DNA from: Ophthalmolycus amberensis
Taxonomy: Eukaryota > Chordata > Actinopteri > Perciformes > Zoarcidae
DNA: 64,000 nucleotides
Assembly: GCA_024529925.1 (NCBI GenBank)
Contig: JAFEUB010001102.1
Coordinates: 1,603,501-1,667,500, forward strand
Direction of reading: 5' to 3'
Part shown: piece by piece, positions 11,637 through 24,229 of the stretch
Position numbering within the stretch: the stretch's first letter is position 1
Layout: every line of letters begins with the position of its first letter
The notes under the pieces: generated by a model
The model's database searches: none
Seen by the model: only the letters and a program-made list of their open reading frames with translations
Told to the model about the DNA's origin: nothing
Program-made: the position numbers and the translations under genes

Positions 11637-12196
11637 TGCTTGTAGCAGGTCTTTCAGCAGAAAACATAATAGAGACAACGATGAACAAACCGGCAAAGTA
11701 AGGCAGCCCTCGGCACCTCTAGGTGGCAGCAGAGACTGTTTGTCTACACCTGAGGTGTGATTACTATTCACAGCACTAACCAGGGTACATATCAACCCAA
11801 GACATGCCTGCATCGATTCAGTTTAATGTGTGCACGGTTGCACATAATGAAATATTTACTTGTCTACGACACACCTCTGGAGGTTGAGTGTAGCTGGTAT
11901 TAGAAGGTAGCAGGATGCTGCTGTCATCACCTTGAGCCTATATTTTCCAAAATGGAAAATTAAGATTAGCTTTCATCTCACATTCAAGGCAAGGCAAGGC
12001 AAGGCAAGTTTATTTGTATAGCACATTTCAACAACAAGGTAATTCAAAGTGCTTCACATAAAACCATTAAAAGCATCAAAACATAAGGCAAAAGAAAAGG
12101 AGATTTAAAAACAATTAAAGAACAGTGTAAGAAATAAAATTCAGTAGTAAAATGCAGAAATGCAGGAAATTGATTAATATATTAATTGAATGTGGT

Positions 12197-14389
12197 TCAA
12201 TTAAAGGCAGCAGCAAACAGAAAGGTCTTCAATCTTGATTTAAATGAGCTGAGGGTCTCAGCAGACCTGCAGCTTTCTGGGACTTTGTTCCAGATATGTG
12301 GAGCAGAAAAACTGAACGCTGCTTCTCCATGTTTAGTTCTGACTCTGGGAACAGAAAGTAGACCGGTCCCAGACGACCTGAGGGGTCGGGATGGTTCATA
12401 AGGTAGCAGCAGATCAGAGATGTATTTTGGCCCAAAACCATTCAGTGCTTTGTAAACCAACAGCAGGATTTTAAAGTCAATTCTTTGTTGGACAGGAAGC
12501 CAGTGCAAAGACCTCAGAACTGGAGTGATGTGATCCACCCTCCTGGTCTTAGTGAGGACTCGAGCTGCAGCGTTCTGAATCAGCTGCAGCTTTCTGACGG
12601 ACTTTTTACAGAGACCTGTAAACACACCGTTACAGTAGTCCAGTCTGCTGAAGATAAATGCGTGGACAAGTTTTTCCAAATCCTGTTGAGACATAAGTCC
12701 TCTAATCCTTGATATATTCTTCAGGTGATAATAGGCTGATTTTGTAATTGTCTTGATATGGCTGTTCAGGTTGAGGTCTGAATCCATAACTACACCTAGA
12801 TTTCTGGCTTGGTTTGTGGGTTTTAACATCAGTGACTGAAGCTGAGCGGTGATTTTCAATTGTTCGTCCTTGGTACCAAAAACAATTACTTCTGTTTTAT
12901 CTTTGTTTAATTGAAGAAAATTCTGGCACATCCAGTTGTTGATTTGTTCAATGCAGTTACCCAGCCCTTGTATGGGATTATAGTCCCCTGGTGACATAGT
13001 TATGTAGATTTGTGTGTCGTCTGCATAATTATGATAACACACTTTGTTGTTTTCCATAATCTGAGCTAGTGGAAGCATGTAGATGTTGAACAGAAGAGGC
13101 CCCAGTATTGAACCTTGGGGAACACCACATGTCATTTTAGTCAGCTCTGATGTGTAATCAGCTACAGACACAAAGTATTCTCGGCCCTTCAAGTAGGATT
13201 CAAACCAGTTAAGTGCTGTGCCAGAGAGTCCCACCCAGATTTTTAGTCTTTCTAGGAGTATGGCATGGTCGACCGTGTCGAATGCAGCACTGAGATCTAG
13301 TAACACTAAGACTGAACTTCTGCCATTGTCTATGTTTAAGTGGATGTCGTTGAAAACCTTAACAAGAGCAGTTTCAGTGCTGTGGTGCTGTCGAAAGCCT
13401 GACTGGAAAACATCAAAGCAGTTATTTACGGTCAAGAAGTTGGTCAGCTGTTGGAAAACCGCTTTTTCAATTATTTTACTTAAAAATGGGAGGTTTGATA
13501 TTGGCCGATAATTTTTCATCGTTGCGGAGTCTAAACTAACCTTCTTTAGGAGTGGTTTAATAACTGCAGTTTTTAGGGCTTGTGGGAAGACACCTGAGAG
13601 AAGGGATGTGTTTACAATTTGTAAAAGATCAGTGGTCATGCAGTTTGAAATATTTTTGAAAAAGTGTGTTGGTAGAATATCCAAGCAGCAGGAGGATGAC
13701 TTCAGATGTTGTATAATGTCTTCTAGGCTTCTACGGTCGATTGAATGAAATTGTGTCATGATATTTGAATGGATGTTATTCAGAGATCGGGACAACACAT
13801 ATCCTGTGGTTGATGTGGAGGCACTGACTGCTTGTCTAATTTTCTGAATTTTGTCAGTAAAAAAGGAGGCAAATTGATTGCATGCCCAGGTGGATTGGAG
13901 TTCAGCAGCTACCGACACTGGAGGGTTTGTTAGCCTGTTGACAGTAGCAAATAAGGCGCGTGTATTGTTCTTGTTTTTGGTTATGATGTCAGAGAAGAAT
14001 GACTGCCTTGCATTTCTAAGTTCCAAATTATAATTGCGAAGTCTCTCTTTATAGATGTCACAGTGAACCTGGAGATTAGTTTTTCGCCACCTGCGCTCAG
14101 CTTTCCGACACTCTCGTTTCTCCATTTTGACCAACGTAGCATTTCTCCAAGGAGATCTTTGTTTACCCGAGACAACCTTCACTTTAGTGGGTGCAATGGC
14201 ATCAATAATATTTTTAACTTTAAAATTGAAGCCATCTACAAGCTCATTGACTGAGAGACAAGAGAGGGCTGGTGTGGAGGAGAACTTCTGAATAAATAGT
14301 TCACTGGTGTTTTCAGAGATGTAACGCTTTGTCACAACCTTGGTTTGGACATTTGTGTGCAAGGAGATTGCACACAAATCTCCTTGCAC
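12197..14389 (-). CDS. LINE reverse transcriptase, N-terminally truncated
   Basis: A 730-codon open frame coding the C-terminal part of a non-LTR retrotransposon polyprotein. The track-like start at 14389 is a GTG, not a real initiator; the frame is open from the TGA just upstream. Residues 1-230 are the linker between endonuclease and RT. RT domain: YRPISNLPFLSKIIEK (294-309), FQSGFRQHHSTETALV (328-343), motif A LLDLSAAFDTVDH (363-375) with the catalytic Asp, motif B GVPQGSILGPLLF (422-434), motif C NYADDTQIYI (454-463) with the catalytic DD. The C-terminal region holds LDYCNGVFTGL (583-593), LQLIQNAAARVL (601-612), HITPVLRSLHWLPV (620-633) and an APHIWNKVP segment (697-705), all typical of the L2/CR1 group. 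No stop or frameshift occurs. The missing apurinic endonuclease means it cannot mobilise on its own; it could at most be transcribed from a neighbouring promoter. Confidence 0.9.
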   Translation of the reverse strand: MQGDLCAISLHTNVQTKVVTKRYISENTSELFIQKFSSTPALSCLSVNELVDGFNFKVKNIIDAIAPTKVKVVSGKQRSPWRNATLVKMEKRECRKAERRWRKTNLQVHCDIYKERLRNYNLELRNARQSFFSDIITKNKNNTRALFATVNRLTNPPVSVAAELQSTWACNQFASFFTDKIQKIRQAVSASTSTTGYVLSRSLNNIHSNIMTQFHSIDRRSLEDIIQHLKSSSCCLDILPTHFFKNISNCMTTDLLQIVNTSLLSGVFPQALKTAVIKPLLKKVSLDSATMKNYRPISNLPFLSKIIEKAVFQQLTNFLTVNNCFDVFQSGFRQHHSTETALVKVFNDIHLNIDNGRSSVLVLLDLSAAFDTVDHAILLERLKIWVGLSGTALNWFESYLKGREYFVSVADYTSELTKMTCGVPQGSILGPLLFNIYMLPLAQIMENNKVCYHNYADDTQIYITMSPGDYNPIQGLGNCIEQINNWMCQNFLQLNKDKTEVIVFGTKDEQLKITAQLQSLMLKPTNQARNLGVVMDSDLNLNSHIKTITKSAYYHLKNISRIRGLMSQQDLEKLVHAFIFSRLDYCNGVFTGLCKKSVRKLQLIQNAAARVLTKTRRVDHITPVLRSLHWLPVQQRIDFKILLLVYKALNGFGPKYISDLLLPYEPSRPLRSSGTGLLSVPRVRTKHGEAAFSFSAPHIWNKVPESCRSAETLSSFKSRLKTFLFAAAFN

Positions 14390-14392
14390 ACA
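14351..14392. repeat. Nested inverted repeats at the 5' edge of the LINE
   Basis: Two overlapping perfect hairpins: ATTTGTGTGCAA (14351-14362) with TTGCACACAAAT (14368-14379), and TGTGTGCAAGGAGATT (14354-14369) with AATCTCCTTGCACACA (14377-14392). The same short motif is therefore present in alternating orientation three times at the truncation junction. Confidence 0.93.
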
Positions 14393-14995
14393 GATTCAAG
14401 ATGCATTTTCACTGCACACACTGGAGCCTAATCTCAGGGTGGACGTCGTAATGTGCCCCGTTTACGGCTATAGAGGATTTGTGCTCTCTCTGTTTGTTTA
14501 CAACAACCATCTGTGTTTGTCGTACAGTATGTCGCTGTGACCTCTCCATTTCTCTTAAGAATACACCAGCGCTTTTAATAATGCGAGTTAATTTATGTAA
14601 CACTTGTTGTTAACACATTTGTCTAAGTGTTCCTTTACCCACTGTGTACATTATACACACGGTGGACAAGTCTACAGTCTGCTGATTGAACTATCCTTTG
14701 GGTATAATAGTGGATGCACTAAAATTAAAGGCATTATGCAAATTGTACATACAAAGTGCCCAAAGCTATTCTCCATCTTCTTTATGCACGCGGGCTTAAT
14801 TCAATGAATCTGTGTGAGAGCACTTTCACCAACGATTGAACTCGATATACAGCACCGGAATGTAAGCCAAGCTATACAGATTAACAATGTGACGTACTGG
14901 AAGCAATATAACAATTATGTAATAGCAATTTGTTAAACTGTCTCAGGGCAGAGCGCATGAACAGAAGGATAACTTATGGCTTTTGTGTGGCTGCA

Positions 14996-15018
14996 TGTGT
15001 GTGTGTGTGTGTGTGTGT
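14996..15018. repeat. (TG)n microsatellite
   Basis: Twenty-three nt of uninterrupted TG dinucleotides. Confidence 0.97.
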
Positions 15019-15486
15019 ACGTCTGCAAACTTGCTCCTTACAGGAAAAGGTTAGCCTTCTTTGTTGGCAGTTATATAAACTCATCCCAGCTGGCTGGTTG
15101 CCGGCACAATTGCCTGCTATTAATGTTGATGCATAATTGCATTACATAATGTGTTGTGCTGTCTTTTAGAGGAGTCAAACAGCTGTGGCTATTGGCTGTC
15201 TCTGCTGTGCACAGAGTCAAGCACTCTCCTCTAGTCCGCTGCAAGACAACTGCCTAATAGTAAATGGGAGCTGTCACAGGTCATTGTCAACTTTAAGCCA
15301 TATCAATGGGGCTTTTGTAACAGCTACAGCACTTCAATGTGTTTTGTCAATGAATTGTAATATTTTAAGTCCAGGGAGATTTATCCAGTCATTTATGTTC
15401 TTTTATCAGACTGCCGCTAATTTAAACACAGCAGTCGTACAATGTCATCAGTGACAGAAAGAGAAATCAATCTCTGTTGTAGAGAT

Positions 15487-15490
<4 letters not shown>

Positions 15491-15540
<50 letters not shown>
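15491..15540. repeat. (AG)25 microsatellite
   Basis: Fifty nt of pure AG. Open frames across it on the minus strand (Ser/Leu repeats) are artefacts. Confidence 0.97.
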
Positions 15541-15544
<4 letters not shown>

Positions 15545-18500
15545 AGGACGAAGGAGAGTCGAGCATTTGATGCGACCGACTCTGCCGTTTGGCTCCCCAG
15601 TAGATGGTAGTGCAGCATCACAGAGGAGCATCTCGCAGAGCAGGACGAAAATGGTGCAGGAGACGAGCTGTCTGAAAATGAACGCTGCAGATTCCGAGGT
15701 ACGGACCTTAATGGGATAATAGGGTAATATCTTACCTACACCATCATTGTGCAAGGCAGCACATTGCAAAAAAGAAAAAAAGAAAAAACAGAATCAGGAA
15801 TGACAGCAGTATATCTTTCAACATCTCCCATATGGTGTACCCAGGGGCACGATTAAAAGTGGAGCACATTGATGGCCGGGGTGCAATGAATGTATGTGCG
15901 TATGGCTCCAGTTTTGAATCCAGTCACTTACGTAAATGAATCCAGGATTGAGTGCAATCATGATATTCAAACCGAAGATTAAATACTTGATACGGCAAGA
16001 GCAAAGACGACCAGCTGGGTTAACAGAAAGCAAACAAGGAGCAGAGCAAATATCAAGGGAGCTTACATTTGATATGTCAAACGTGTTTACAAGGGCCTCG
16101 CTTGTATCACAAATAGCATATTTTACAGGAGGATTTGAGATTTTTGTGTCATCAGACAATTGCCTCTGCCCTTAAACAGAGAGTCAAGTATTGTTTCTGT
16201 GCTGCATTGCATGCCATTTGGGAAATATCTTGGCTGTTTTTTAGTCCATATATTGGATGGGGCACGGATAGATTCACACACTCAAACGTGCTCAAAGTGG
16301 TGGTGAAGGCAGTTTGTCACACTGTAGCAAAAGCACCAAACAGGCTCAGAACAGCAAGTGGCCATATATAACAATGCAGCATTGTCTGTGCCCACCGAAA
16401 GGAAAGAAGAAGGCAGGATGTCGTGCTCTGGTGATGCAATGACATTTATTAACAAGAACAGAGGCGTATTTAAGGTGAAAGACATCGCACCATGTATGTC
16501 GTGACAAAACACATCAGTGCAGGAAACATCAGCCACAAGTTCTAAGGCAGGACTGAATCCTTTGAAGTCCTGCAAAATGGCTCTCATCAGATGAGAGCTC
16601 TGCAGACTGAGACATCCAGCTTATAAAAAAATGCTGTGATTGGAAACCTGGTAAGCTAATGAGTTTGCACTTCTATCTTCTCCATTTGTACAGGCTTTTG
16701 TGCCAAGGCCTTTGAGGCTTTTCTGTGCCAAGTCTTGTAATAGTGTTCTCATTGTTCGCCTGAGAATCTGACACTTTTTCGTGAAACTTAGGGGGGGAAT
16801 ACATCTCCAAACTTTTTCACATGAGAATGACAAGGAGGCCGGGAAAATCACTGTGAATTATGGATATTGCTGCAGAGAAATTAAGTTGACAGAGAAATGG
16901 CATAAGAAAAAAAAAAGAATCCTGTCATAAATGGCTCCAAAAGGATGGATATTTTACAACCGCATCTGAGCTGCAATGCGGCGTAACAAGTCATAAGTAT
17001 AGTTCTTGTTAAAGACTTATGAAACCATATTTCTCCGTCCCCCCTCTCCTTTTGTCAGCCTAAGAGTCTGAACTCCAGCATTCTTACAGGTAATAATCTT
17101 CTGTAACTATTAATTATTGGCTCCACAAATCACGTGTATATTATAATCTAATCTTTGTTGCCAGAGTTGTTGCTGTAAAAAGGGAAATAATTAAAGGCTG
17201 GTTGTGTGATAGTCATCTCCCGCTCCCTCTTCCTCTGTCTCCCACTTTCTCTTTTGGTTCGTCTGTCGAAGCAGACCGCATAACTAAATGAGCTACAAAT
17301 GAGAGAGGGCTTTTTACACATGGGAGTTGTTCAAATTATTGGGAGGGCAGTGACCACAGTGCTTATTTGAGCTTAAGATGCAGGCTGTTGAGATTGGCCT
17401 GGAGCAAATCTAGAGGGCTGGTTGAGTCTTCAGGCATGTCCAATCCTATCCATTCAACCATTAATGCCTGAGAGTAGACCAGAGGAAACATTACAGCCCT
17501 CAGAGCACAGAGACCAGGGTCCCTTTTCTCCTCGAACTCACTGCTTCCTTTGCCCAGCCTCAGCGAAAATTCAATAATTCTTTCACATGACAAGACAGAA
17601 CAGAACACTCTCCATACTCTCCTCACTATTTTAAACTACTGTACACTCAGCAGTTGAGTTCTCTAAGTTACTTTGCATGCAATGATCAGCTGTCTGGGGG
17701 AGTTTTGGAACAAAACATACAGCAAAGAAAAGACACATTATCTCATCACGCACTTCATTATTAATGTAGACAGATGTTCACACATTCTACAGGTCAAAGC
17801 ACTGAAGAAGAAGAATTTAATGAGAAATTGAAGAGGAAATGAAAACGAATGTCTCCCGTGTGAAAGTTAGAATTCCTCGGTACAGTTCGTACAGCACAGT
17901 GGACACACCTATCTCTCTATAACCCGCAGACATGCACACAAACACGCACACGCACACGGTAATGCTATGAGGCTCAAGGTTGTCGTGCTTATTAAATATT
18001 TCAACTTAACCACTGATGTCATTGATCAAAAAGCCAATTCCAGTTCTATTATTGTGTTAGAGGGTAAAACAATTGCCAAATGACTTTGTGAGGTGCACTC
18101 GCTTGGTAAACTGATCTGAGATCCATTAAAGCCTTGGAGATTATCAAGCCTCAGTCCAACAATTTGTGGGGATTGCTCGAAACACCTTGCTGGTGACCTT
18201 CCTCGTCCGGTTGAAAGTCAATGGGAAACGTGGCAAGGAGCCCGCCAGCGGCACAAGCGCCCCCCCCCCCCTGCACTTTAATTACACCGCACTTCAATGG
18301 CTGGATATTTCCTAGTCCGCGCCCCTTCCTCGTATAACCATGTGTCTCTATCAATACCTCAGACCCACCTTTATAGTCCAGATGTACCATAAGCTTCATG
18401 GCCCCCAAGACACTGCTGGACACACTTAATCAGGGTATCTATGCTCCTTGATAGATATGGCATAGCATGAACTCCATCTCATCAATATTAGCTCCATGCT

Positions 18501-21500
18501 GGGCCTTGTGGTTTCCTGTAGCTGCCTCTCTCTTGCCGCTGAGTGAGGAACGTGGGTGTTTTCCATGTGCTTAATCATAATGCACAGTGCCTACTGCATT
18601 GATAGGTTAATGTACCAGAGAGGATCAATGCGGTCTTGAGGACATCTAGTACAGCAGACATTTAAAAGTTCGGGAAAGGCTCAAACAATGAATGCAGTCG
18701 GTCTATGTCAAGATCTCGATCCAGCTTAATTAAATGGGGTTGTGTAAGGTCTGCAGTGCGATGAGTTACTGTAGATAATTGGCAAAAGCGAATGTTCTGA
18801 AGAATTTAAATCCAACCAAGAGCTCATTAAGAGCACATAAACAATATTTTCTACAGATTTTTGAAAACATATTCCTAAAGATCAGTGTCAGTTCAACACT
18901 TTTTGAAAAACAGGCGCAGTAATGAATGTTTGTAACCTATGGGGTCCTAAATCAGTCTGAACTCAAAGCTGCCTTGATGTGTTTTCCACCGAGTTGTTTA
19001 ATGTTGCACTGATGTTCAGGATATTTGAAGATATCTGAGCCCGATCCCTGAATAACACTGACAGGCAGGGGATCAACAGTCGAAGCATTTATGTGCCGGT
19101 AATCTCCATAAAACTTTATGCAAATCTGCTTGGAAAAAAAAAAGCAGAGGCTTTTTGCCTCACACGGAATACTCAGCAATAATTGAAAAACAAGTCAGAA
19201 ACTATTCTTAAAACCCTGCGTCAAGATAATGCTTTCAATCTGGCATTTGCAGGGACGGTATGGTGTGCAACATGACAAAAGTGTTTCTGAAGCTCTTTTT
19301 TATTTTACTTTTTTTAATGTTTTATACCAGAGTTGCTGTATCTGTCTCCTCTGAAGGGGAACAAGCCAGAGAAAAAACATTTGCTCCCAATGAATAAATA
19401 ATGAAAGGAAACGAGGTGCTTGCAATAATCTGCAAAGCAGAAAATGCACAAATATTCTGTCAGAGTTTTGAGCCAAGGTTTTTTGGGAGATCATTTACCT
19501 CATGGCGGGGTGTTACAATATGCAGCCAAATATAGCAACACTTTGGTGAGGAAACTTTAAAAATGCAGTGTGTTGACAGTAAATGAAATGGAAAACATTC
19601 TACAACCTTTTTATTTTAGAAGGGCTCGGGCTGAATCCCAATGCAATCCAAGAGGAATAGCTGAGTGTGCTTTGAACTGAAAGATGTAGAATCTAGAAGA
19701 GAAATTTCATTTGTATGGATATTGAAGAAATATGTGCTTTTCATTCTTTATCTGTGCATCTCACCCGTTTAGGAATCTGTGAGCATGCCCATGTTAAAAT
19801 ATATGTCTGGTTTATATAATTTGAACTGTAAAAACATACTTTTACGTGAAAGCTTGACTGAAATTCAGTCGTACCGTGAAACTGTAGCTCGTCCACTGCT
19901 GCGGAGCTGATGAAGACAGTACTCACTCCATTTGCAGAAGACCACTGAGCATCTGCAGGCCAATTGTCTCTTTTATGTCCCAGTGTCTGGCAAGCCATAT
20001 AGCAGCGCTTTACAGTCCAAGAGCTGGAAAGCTGCTGTCTCTTCTTGGTGGAGACCTGAAAGCAAACACAGACCACCGTGTGCCATTGTCTGGTCGGTTA
20101 TTTATCTTCAGAGGACAAGCCGAATTGTAAATCTGACTATAAAGATGTTGAATTAGATATCTCGCTAAACAGCTCTATAGAATAATAATTAACATGTTGC
20201 CTTGGGCGTGTGTCTTAGAAAGGGTGGCTGTGCAAAAAATGCCTCAAGCAGACCGGAGTTCATTTACCTCTAATAATGCAACACTGAACTGGTTCTGTTC
20301 CTCTTCCCGTACTTGGAATATCGTTCTTCGCACTCTCCGAGGAAGAAAAACTGATCATCGAGGTAAACATTTTAACATCTGATTCTTGGCAAGGATTTGA
20401 GCGAGCAGAGTAAATAATAAGGGCAATGATCTGTCCCACATGGAAAATTATTAGTGACTATGAGATATTACATCACTTAACAGTAAGACTTAGGGGAAAA
20501 AAAAAAAACTTAATTAGCACCTCCAGAGAGCAAAAACAGATCCAAGATTTCAAGCGTAGTACTCAGCCAAAATCTCAGCCAATACATTATCTCTCACATT
20601 AGCTGGTACCCTGCTGCAAGAGAGCACTCTTTCCAAATTTTAGAGGTATACAATATGGCTGATGAATAAATGTAAGTCCTGGTCACAGGCCCAAATATTT
20701 TCCATGTTTAATAAACGAAGCTGCCATCAAACTACTTATACTCTACTTATACTTGAGGCTCATACCGTACAGCTATTATGAGCGTATGGCCGCATTTCAT
20801 ATCAGACACGAGAGACAGGCAGCTTCTTTCTATTCCTTTTATGTACAAAGAGATGAAATGCTGCGGTGGTGTTTGTTGACCTTTTTGAAAGGGTGGTTTC
20901 CGTGGTTTCAGTGTGTCTCAAACTTGTAAAATACAATTGAACTACATGGCTCTCGGTTGGAGCCGAAGGTCTTAATTGGCATGTGATTGGCTGTCATGAG
21001 TCATCACAGGAATGTTGGATGTTTTTCAATGTCAGTCGCTGTGTGCAAACACACGGATCCAACAGATGGCAACATTGTTCCTTCAGAACAGGTTACTTGG
21101 AGCTCTGCCAGTGAGTGAGGTACGGGTGCATCGACGAAAAACCCTCCAAAATAAAAACAGCCATCAAATACAAGTGTGGGCGATGACGATGTGACTAATT
21201 GTCGCCATGGTGATCTGGTCTTTGAGATAACGTCTGACGGTGAGGGAGAAGGAGTGAGCCGTACGGAGAGCGGAGGAGAAAATGAGAGCGGGAGAGGGGA
21301 GGAGAGGAAGACGGTGAAAGAAAAGGAGCATTAATGGTCCATGTGGGGGAGGAGAAAGGAGAGACGTGGCCCTGTAATGTAAGGTCAATTCAATGTCTCC
21401 CAGTCAATTCAGCGATGCAAATACCTTCTGACTCATTTATTCAAGAAGTGGCCTTCATCCTCTGAGAGTATCGCTTCTCATTCTACGACTACTAGTGTTC

Positions 21501-21743
21501 AAAATGGATTCCAGCACTTTACACAACAGCTCCATAATAACATGGTAATAGTCGGGTAATAGCTTAATAATTAAGAGTTATAAATTAAGTAATGCCATGT
21601 CATTTTTTCAAAGTAATGACCAGGTAACAATGAGCATATCTTACATACATTAGACTGAAATTTATGTTACAGGGTAATGAGGGACCAAAAACAATGTAAT
21701 AATGGGGAAACACATTCAAAGATGACAACGAGGCAAAACTGTC

Positions 21744-22177
21744 AAAGGTACAGTGTGTAGCTTTTCGGGGGATCTATTACCAGAATTTGAATATATTCAG
21801 AATTATGTTTCCATTAGTGTATAATCAATTGACACAAACAATGGTTGTGTTTTCGTTAGCTTAGCATATCTACAGAGGGAGCGGGTCTTCTTCACGGAAT
21901 CCGTCACGTTCCTAACAAAACACTGGGTCTGGAGAGAGCCTTTTGCGTTTTTATGTTACCTGAAGGGCCACCGTAGTTCTCCGACATGCTTGTGAAACTG
22001 CGTTAACATAAGCCAAAGAGTTCGAAACCGTGGTACCGCAAGCCGCCGTCTGACTTTCGTTGCTCCTAAAGTCGTGTTATGATGATAATGATGGCCTCTG
22101 AGCGGTACCACGGTTTTGTACTCCGCAATCTGGAACCCCACTGCTGGATGCCGCCAAATCCTACACACTGCACCTTT
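21744..22177. mobile_element. MITE-like non-autonomous DNA transposon, 434 bp
   Basis: Terminal inverted repeats: AAAGGTACAGTGTGTAG (21744-21760) and CTACACACTGCACCTTT (22161-22177), 16 of 17 bases paired. The interior contains the GATCTATTACC, ATTAGTGTATAATCA, GAGGGAGCGGGTC, GTTACCTGAAGGGCCACCGT and GGATGCCGCCAAATC pieces of a family that is very common in percomorph fish genomes (from memory). An inner 15-bp perfect inverted repeat, AAACCGTGGTACCGC (22025-22039) with GCGGTACCACGGTTT (22102-22116), may be a nested element or a hairpin. No clear target duplication is visible. No coding capacity. A decayed relative lies at 25446-25557. Confidence 0.82.
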
Positions 22178-23958
22178 CAGTGATATTATGTTTGGTAACA
22201 ATATGGTAACCTGCTGTCGATTAAATGGTTGTATCAGTCTAATATTTGGCTAAACATATGGTAATATGGCGGAATGAATGGGGTTATAACCTGATAATAA
22301 TGAAGGTAAGCTAGGTTGATGTTTTCACATAAGCGCAATACCTTTAAAATCACAAGAAAATTCATCATTACTGATGTTCCAAACATTCCCATTTGCTTCA
22401 AGGTTATTTTGCAGAAATTAGAAAGTCTAATGCTGTGACTTACCTGGAAACACTTTTTGTGGTTTCTGTGTAACAACCATTGATATAAACGTGAACCCAG
22501 ATATACCCATTGTTAAAGCGAGGGTGGGTAATGCATTTTAGAAACAGTTTTAGTTAAATTAGTTGAAATCCTCTTCACATCCCGACAGAAATCAATAAAT
22601 CATTATCTAGAACTGTACAAGGCGATTGGACAGCGTACCTGCCGGCGTGATCGCACTCTGCCTGTGTACTCATTGCGCGAGAGTTTACATTCATTATGAT
22701 ATGTTTACGTTCAATCATTTTGGGAAAGTGGCTTTGGAGGGAGGCCCGAAAAGATGGGCTGTCGGTGCTGAGACTATTGGAACTGGTGCTGTTAGCTAAT
22801 TTCATTTAAAAATAGTTGGCAACACTGGGCTTGGATTTTACAAAAACAATTGTGTCACAAATTGGTATGAAAGAGGTTCTTACATCCAGGTTTCAATTAT
22901 GTTCTGATCCCTCTTGCACCAGTCTTCTAAAAGTCAAAAAGTACATGCTCATGTGTTTCTTTCTGAGAAAAAAAAAAGCAGCTGCATTTTGCAGGATACA
23001 CTTATCCCTTTAGCAAGCTGCAGGATCCTTTCATCATCAGGCTTTGTCTGTGACCGAGGCAGCATGGCTGGCGTGTGCGTTTTGTTTGCCCAAGCAGTGT
23101 TAGCCCACAGCAAGTGCAGAGTCAGTGTCTGCTGTGTTAATGTTGTTCCAGAGAGAGAAGCCTGGCCACAGACTGTTGCATCAGCCCTTCCTTTTCAGGA
23201 CAATGAACACTGGATGCTATAACGCAAGACAGGGAAAGTGAGGGAAAAAACAGAGGGCATGAAAAGAAAGAGGCTCTTCATCTCCACAGCATAATGTCAT
23301 TCTTTGTTTAAAAAAATCAGACTAATCCAGTTTTCCCCATGGTCAAGGCCAGCTCTTTAATAAGGCAGATATAAATCACCACTGGGTTCACATTTACCCT
23401 CGGCGCTATCTGAGACCATGCAGCACTGTTGTGTATTATCACATGTGAGCTGCCAGTTGTGTCAAACTAGGCTGCAGCGTGTCGTATGACTACACTGTAA
23501 AAAAGGATTTGAACAATAAGTCAAGGTAACTTCTTTCTGTCATTTACTTCAACTTATCATGATGATTTATACAATTTTAACTCAATTGTATAAGTTTTCT
23601 GTACTCCAACTCAGGTATTTAAGCCAGTTCAATGGAATGTAAATTTCAAGAAGTCAAATGAACTGATTACTGTGAGTTATAAGTATGGCTATGTCTAACA
23701 GTCTAAATCAACTGCCAATAACTGCAGTTCCTCAAACGGCCACGTGAGGCTTTAAAAGCGATTCAATTTCCATAGGACCCCCATGTTAAATTGTCTAACT
23801 TCTAAGCAGAAATACAAATGCATACAGGTTGCTACAAAAAAACGGGTTTGGTCTCTTCAGTTAATTTGCCCCTTCATGAACTGTACAGAGGTGACTTTGT
23901 ATATAACTAATCCATGTAAATTATATTGAGGCTGAAAGTTATGCATAATCGAGGGCGT

Positions 23959-24229
23959 GGCCACTTTGAGTGACAGGTGGGTGCAAGCTGTCTTGTCTGC
24001 TCAGCGCCGTCACCACCTGTGTAAATACCACGCGGCGGAACAATACGTTTTGGCAGCCGGATCACGAACGTGACCTGGCCGCTTTGAGTGACAGGTGGGT
24101 GCCGTAGCATGTCGCAAGCTGTCTGCCTGCTCAGCTGCGTCACCAACCTATGTAAATACCAGATGGCGAACTAACCTAAACCACGCGGCGGACCAATACG
24201 TTTTGGCAGCCGGATCACGAACGTGACCT
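23959..24229. repeat. Imperfect tandem duplication, units about 118 and 153 bp
   Basis: Both units start GGCC-x-CTTTGAGTGACAGG (23959 and 24077) and end with the shared block AATACGTTTTGGCAGCCGGA and the following GATCACGAACGTGACCT-like bases. The second unit carries two insertions. A third, more diverged trace follows at about 24270-24300. Confidence 0.85.

Larger units (their letters stand above)
9541..11982. other. Non-coding stretch without recognised genes
   Basis: AT-rich sequence with a 16-bp triplicate at 10645-10694, an (AAG)4 run near 10995 and a guanine run at 11621-11636. No coding exon or mobile element recognised. Confidence 0.5.
11983..14393 (-). mobile_element. 5'-truncated L2-like (CR1 group) LINE
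   Basis: The sense strand is minus. It covers the 3' part of the pol ORF (separate entry), a roughly 190-bp 3' UTR and a short tandem tail (TTGCC)n at 12007-11986, a terminal structure typical of CR1/L2 elements rather than a poly(A) tail. The 3' UTR contains a GTGCTATACAAATAAA-like segment common at the ends of fish L2-type LINEs. The 5' side is cut off just upstream of the region linking endonuclease and RT, so the endonuclease is missing, as expected of incomplete target-primed reverse transcription. A 7-bp ATTCAAG occurs at both edges (11982-11988 and 14394-14400) and may be the target duplication, although it is short. The intact ORF indicates a fairly recent insertion. Confidence 0.87.
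14401..21743. other. Non-coding stretch with microsatellites
   Basis: No exon or recognised transposon. It holds (TG)n at 14996-15018, (AG)25 at 15491-15540, a cytosine run near 18260-18271 and scattered A runs. Several AT-rich blocks rich in ATTA and TAAT motifs (e.g. 15100-15160, 17090-17150) look like possible homeodomain-bound enhancers, which is inference only. Confidence 0.5.
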
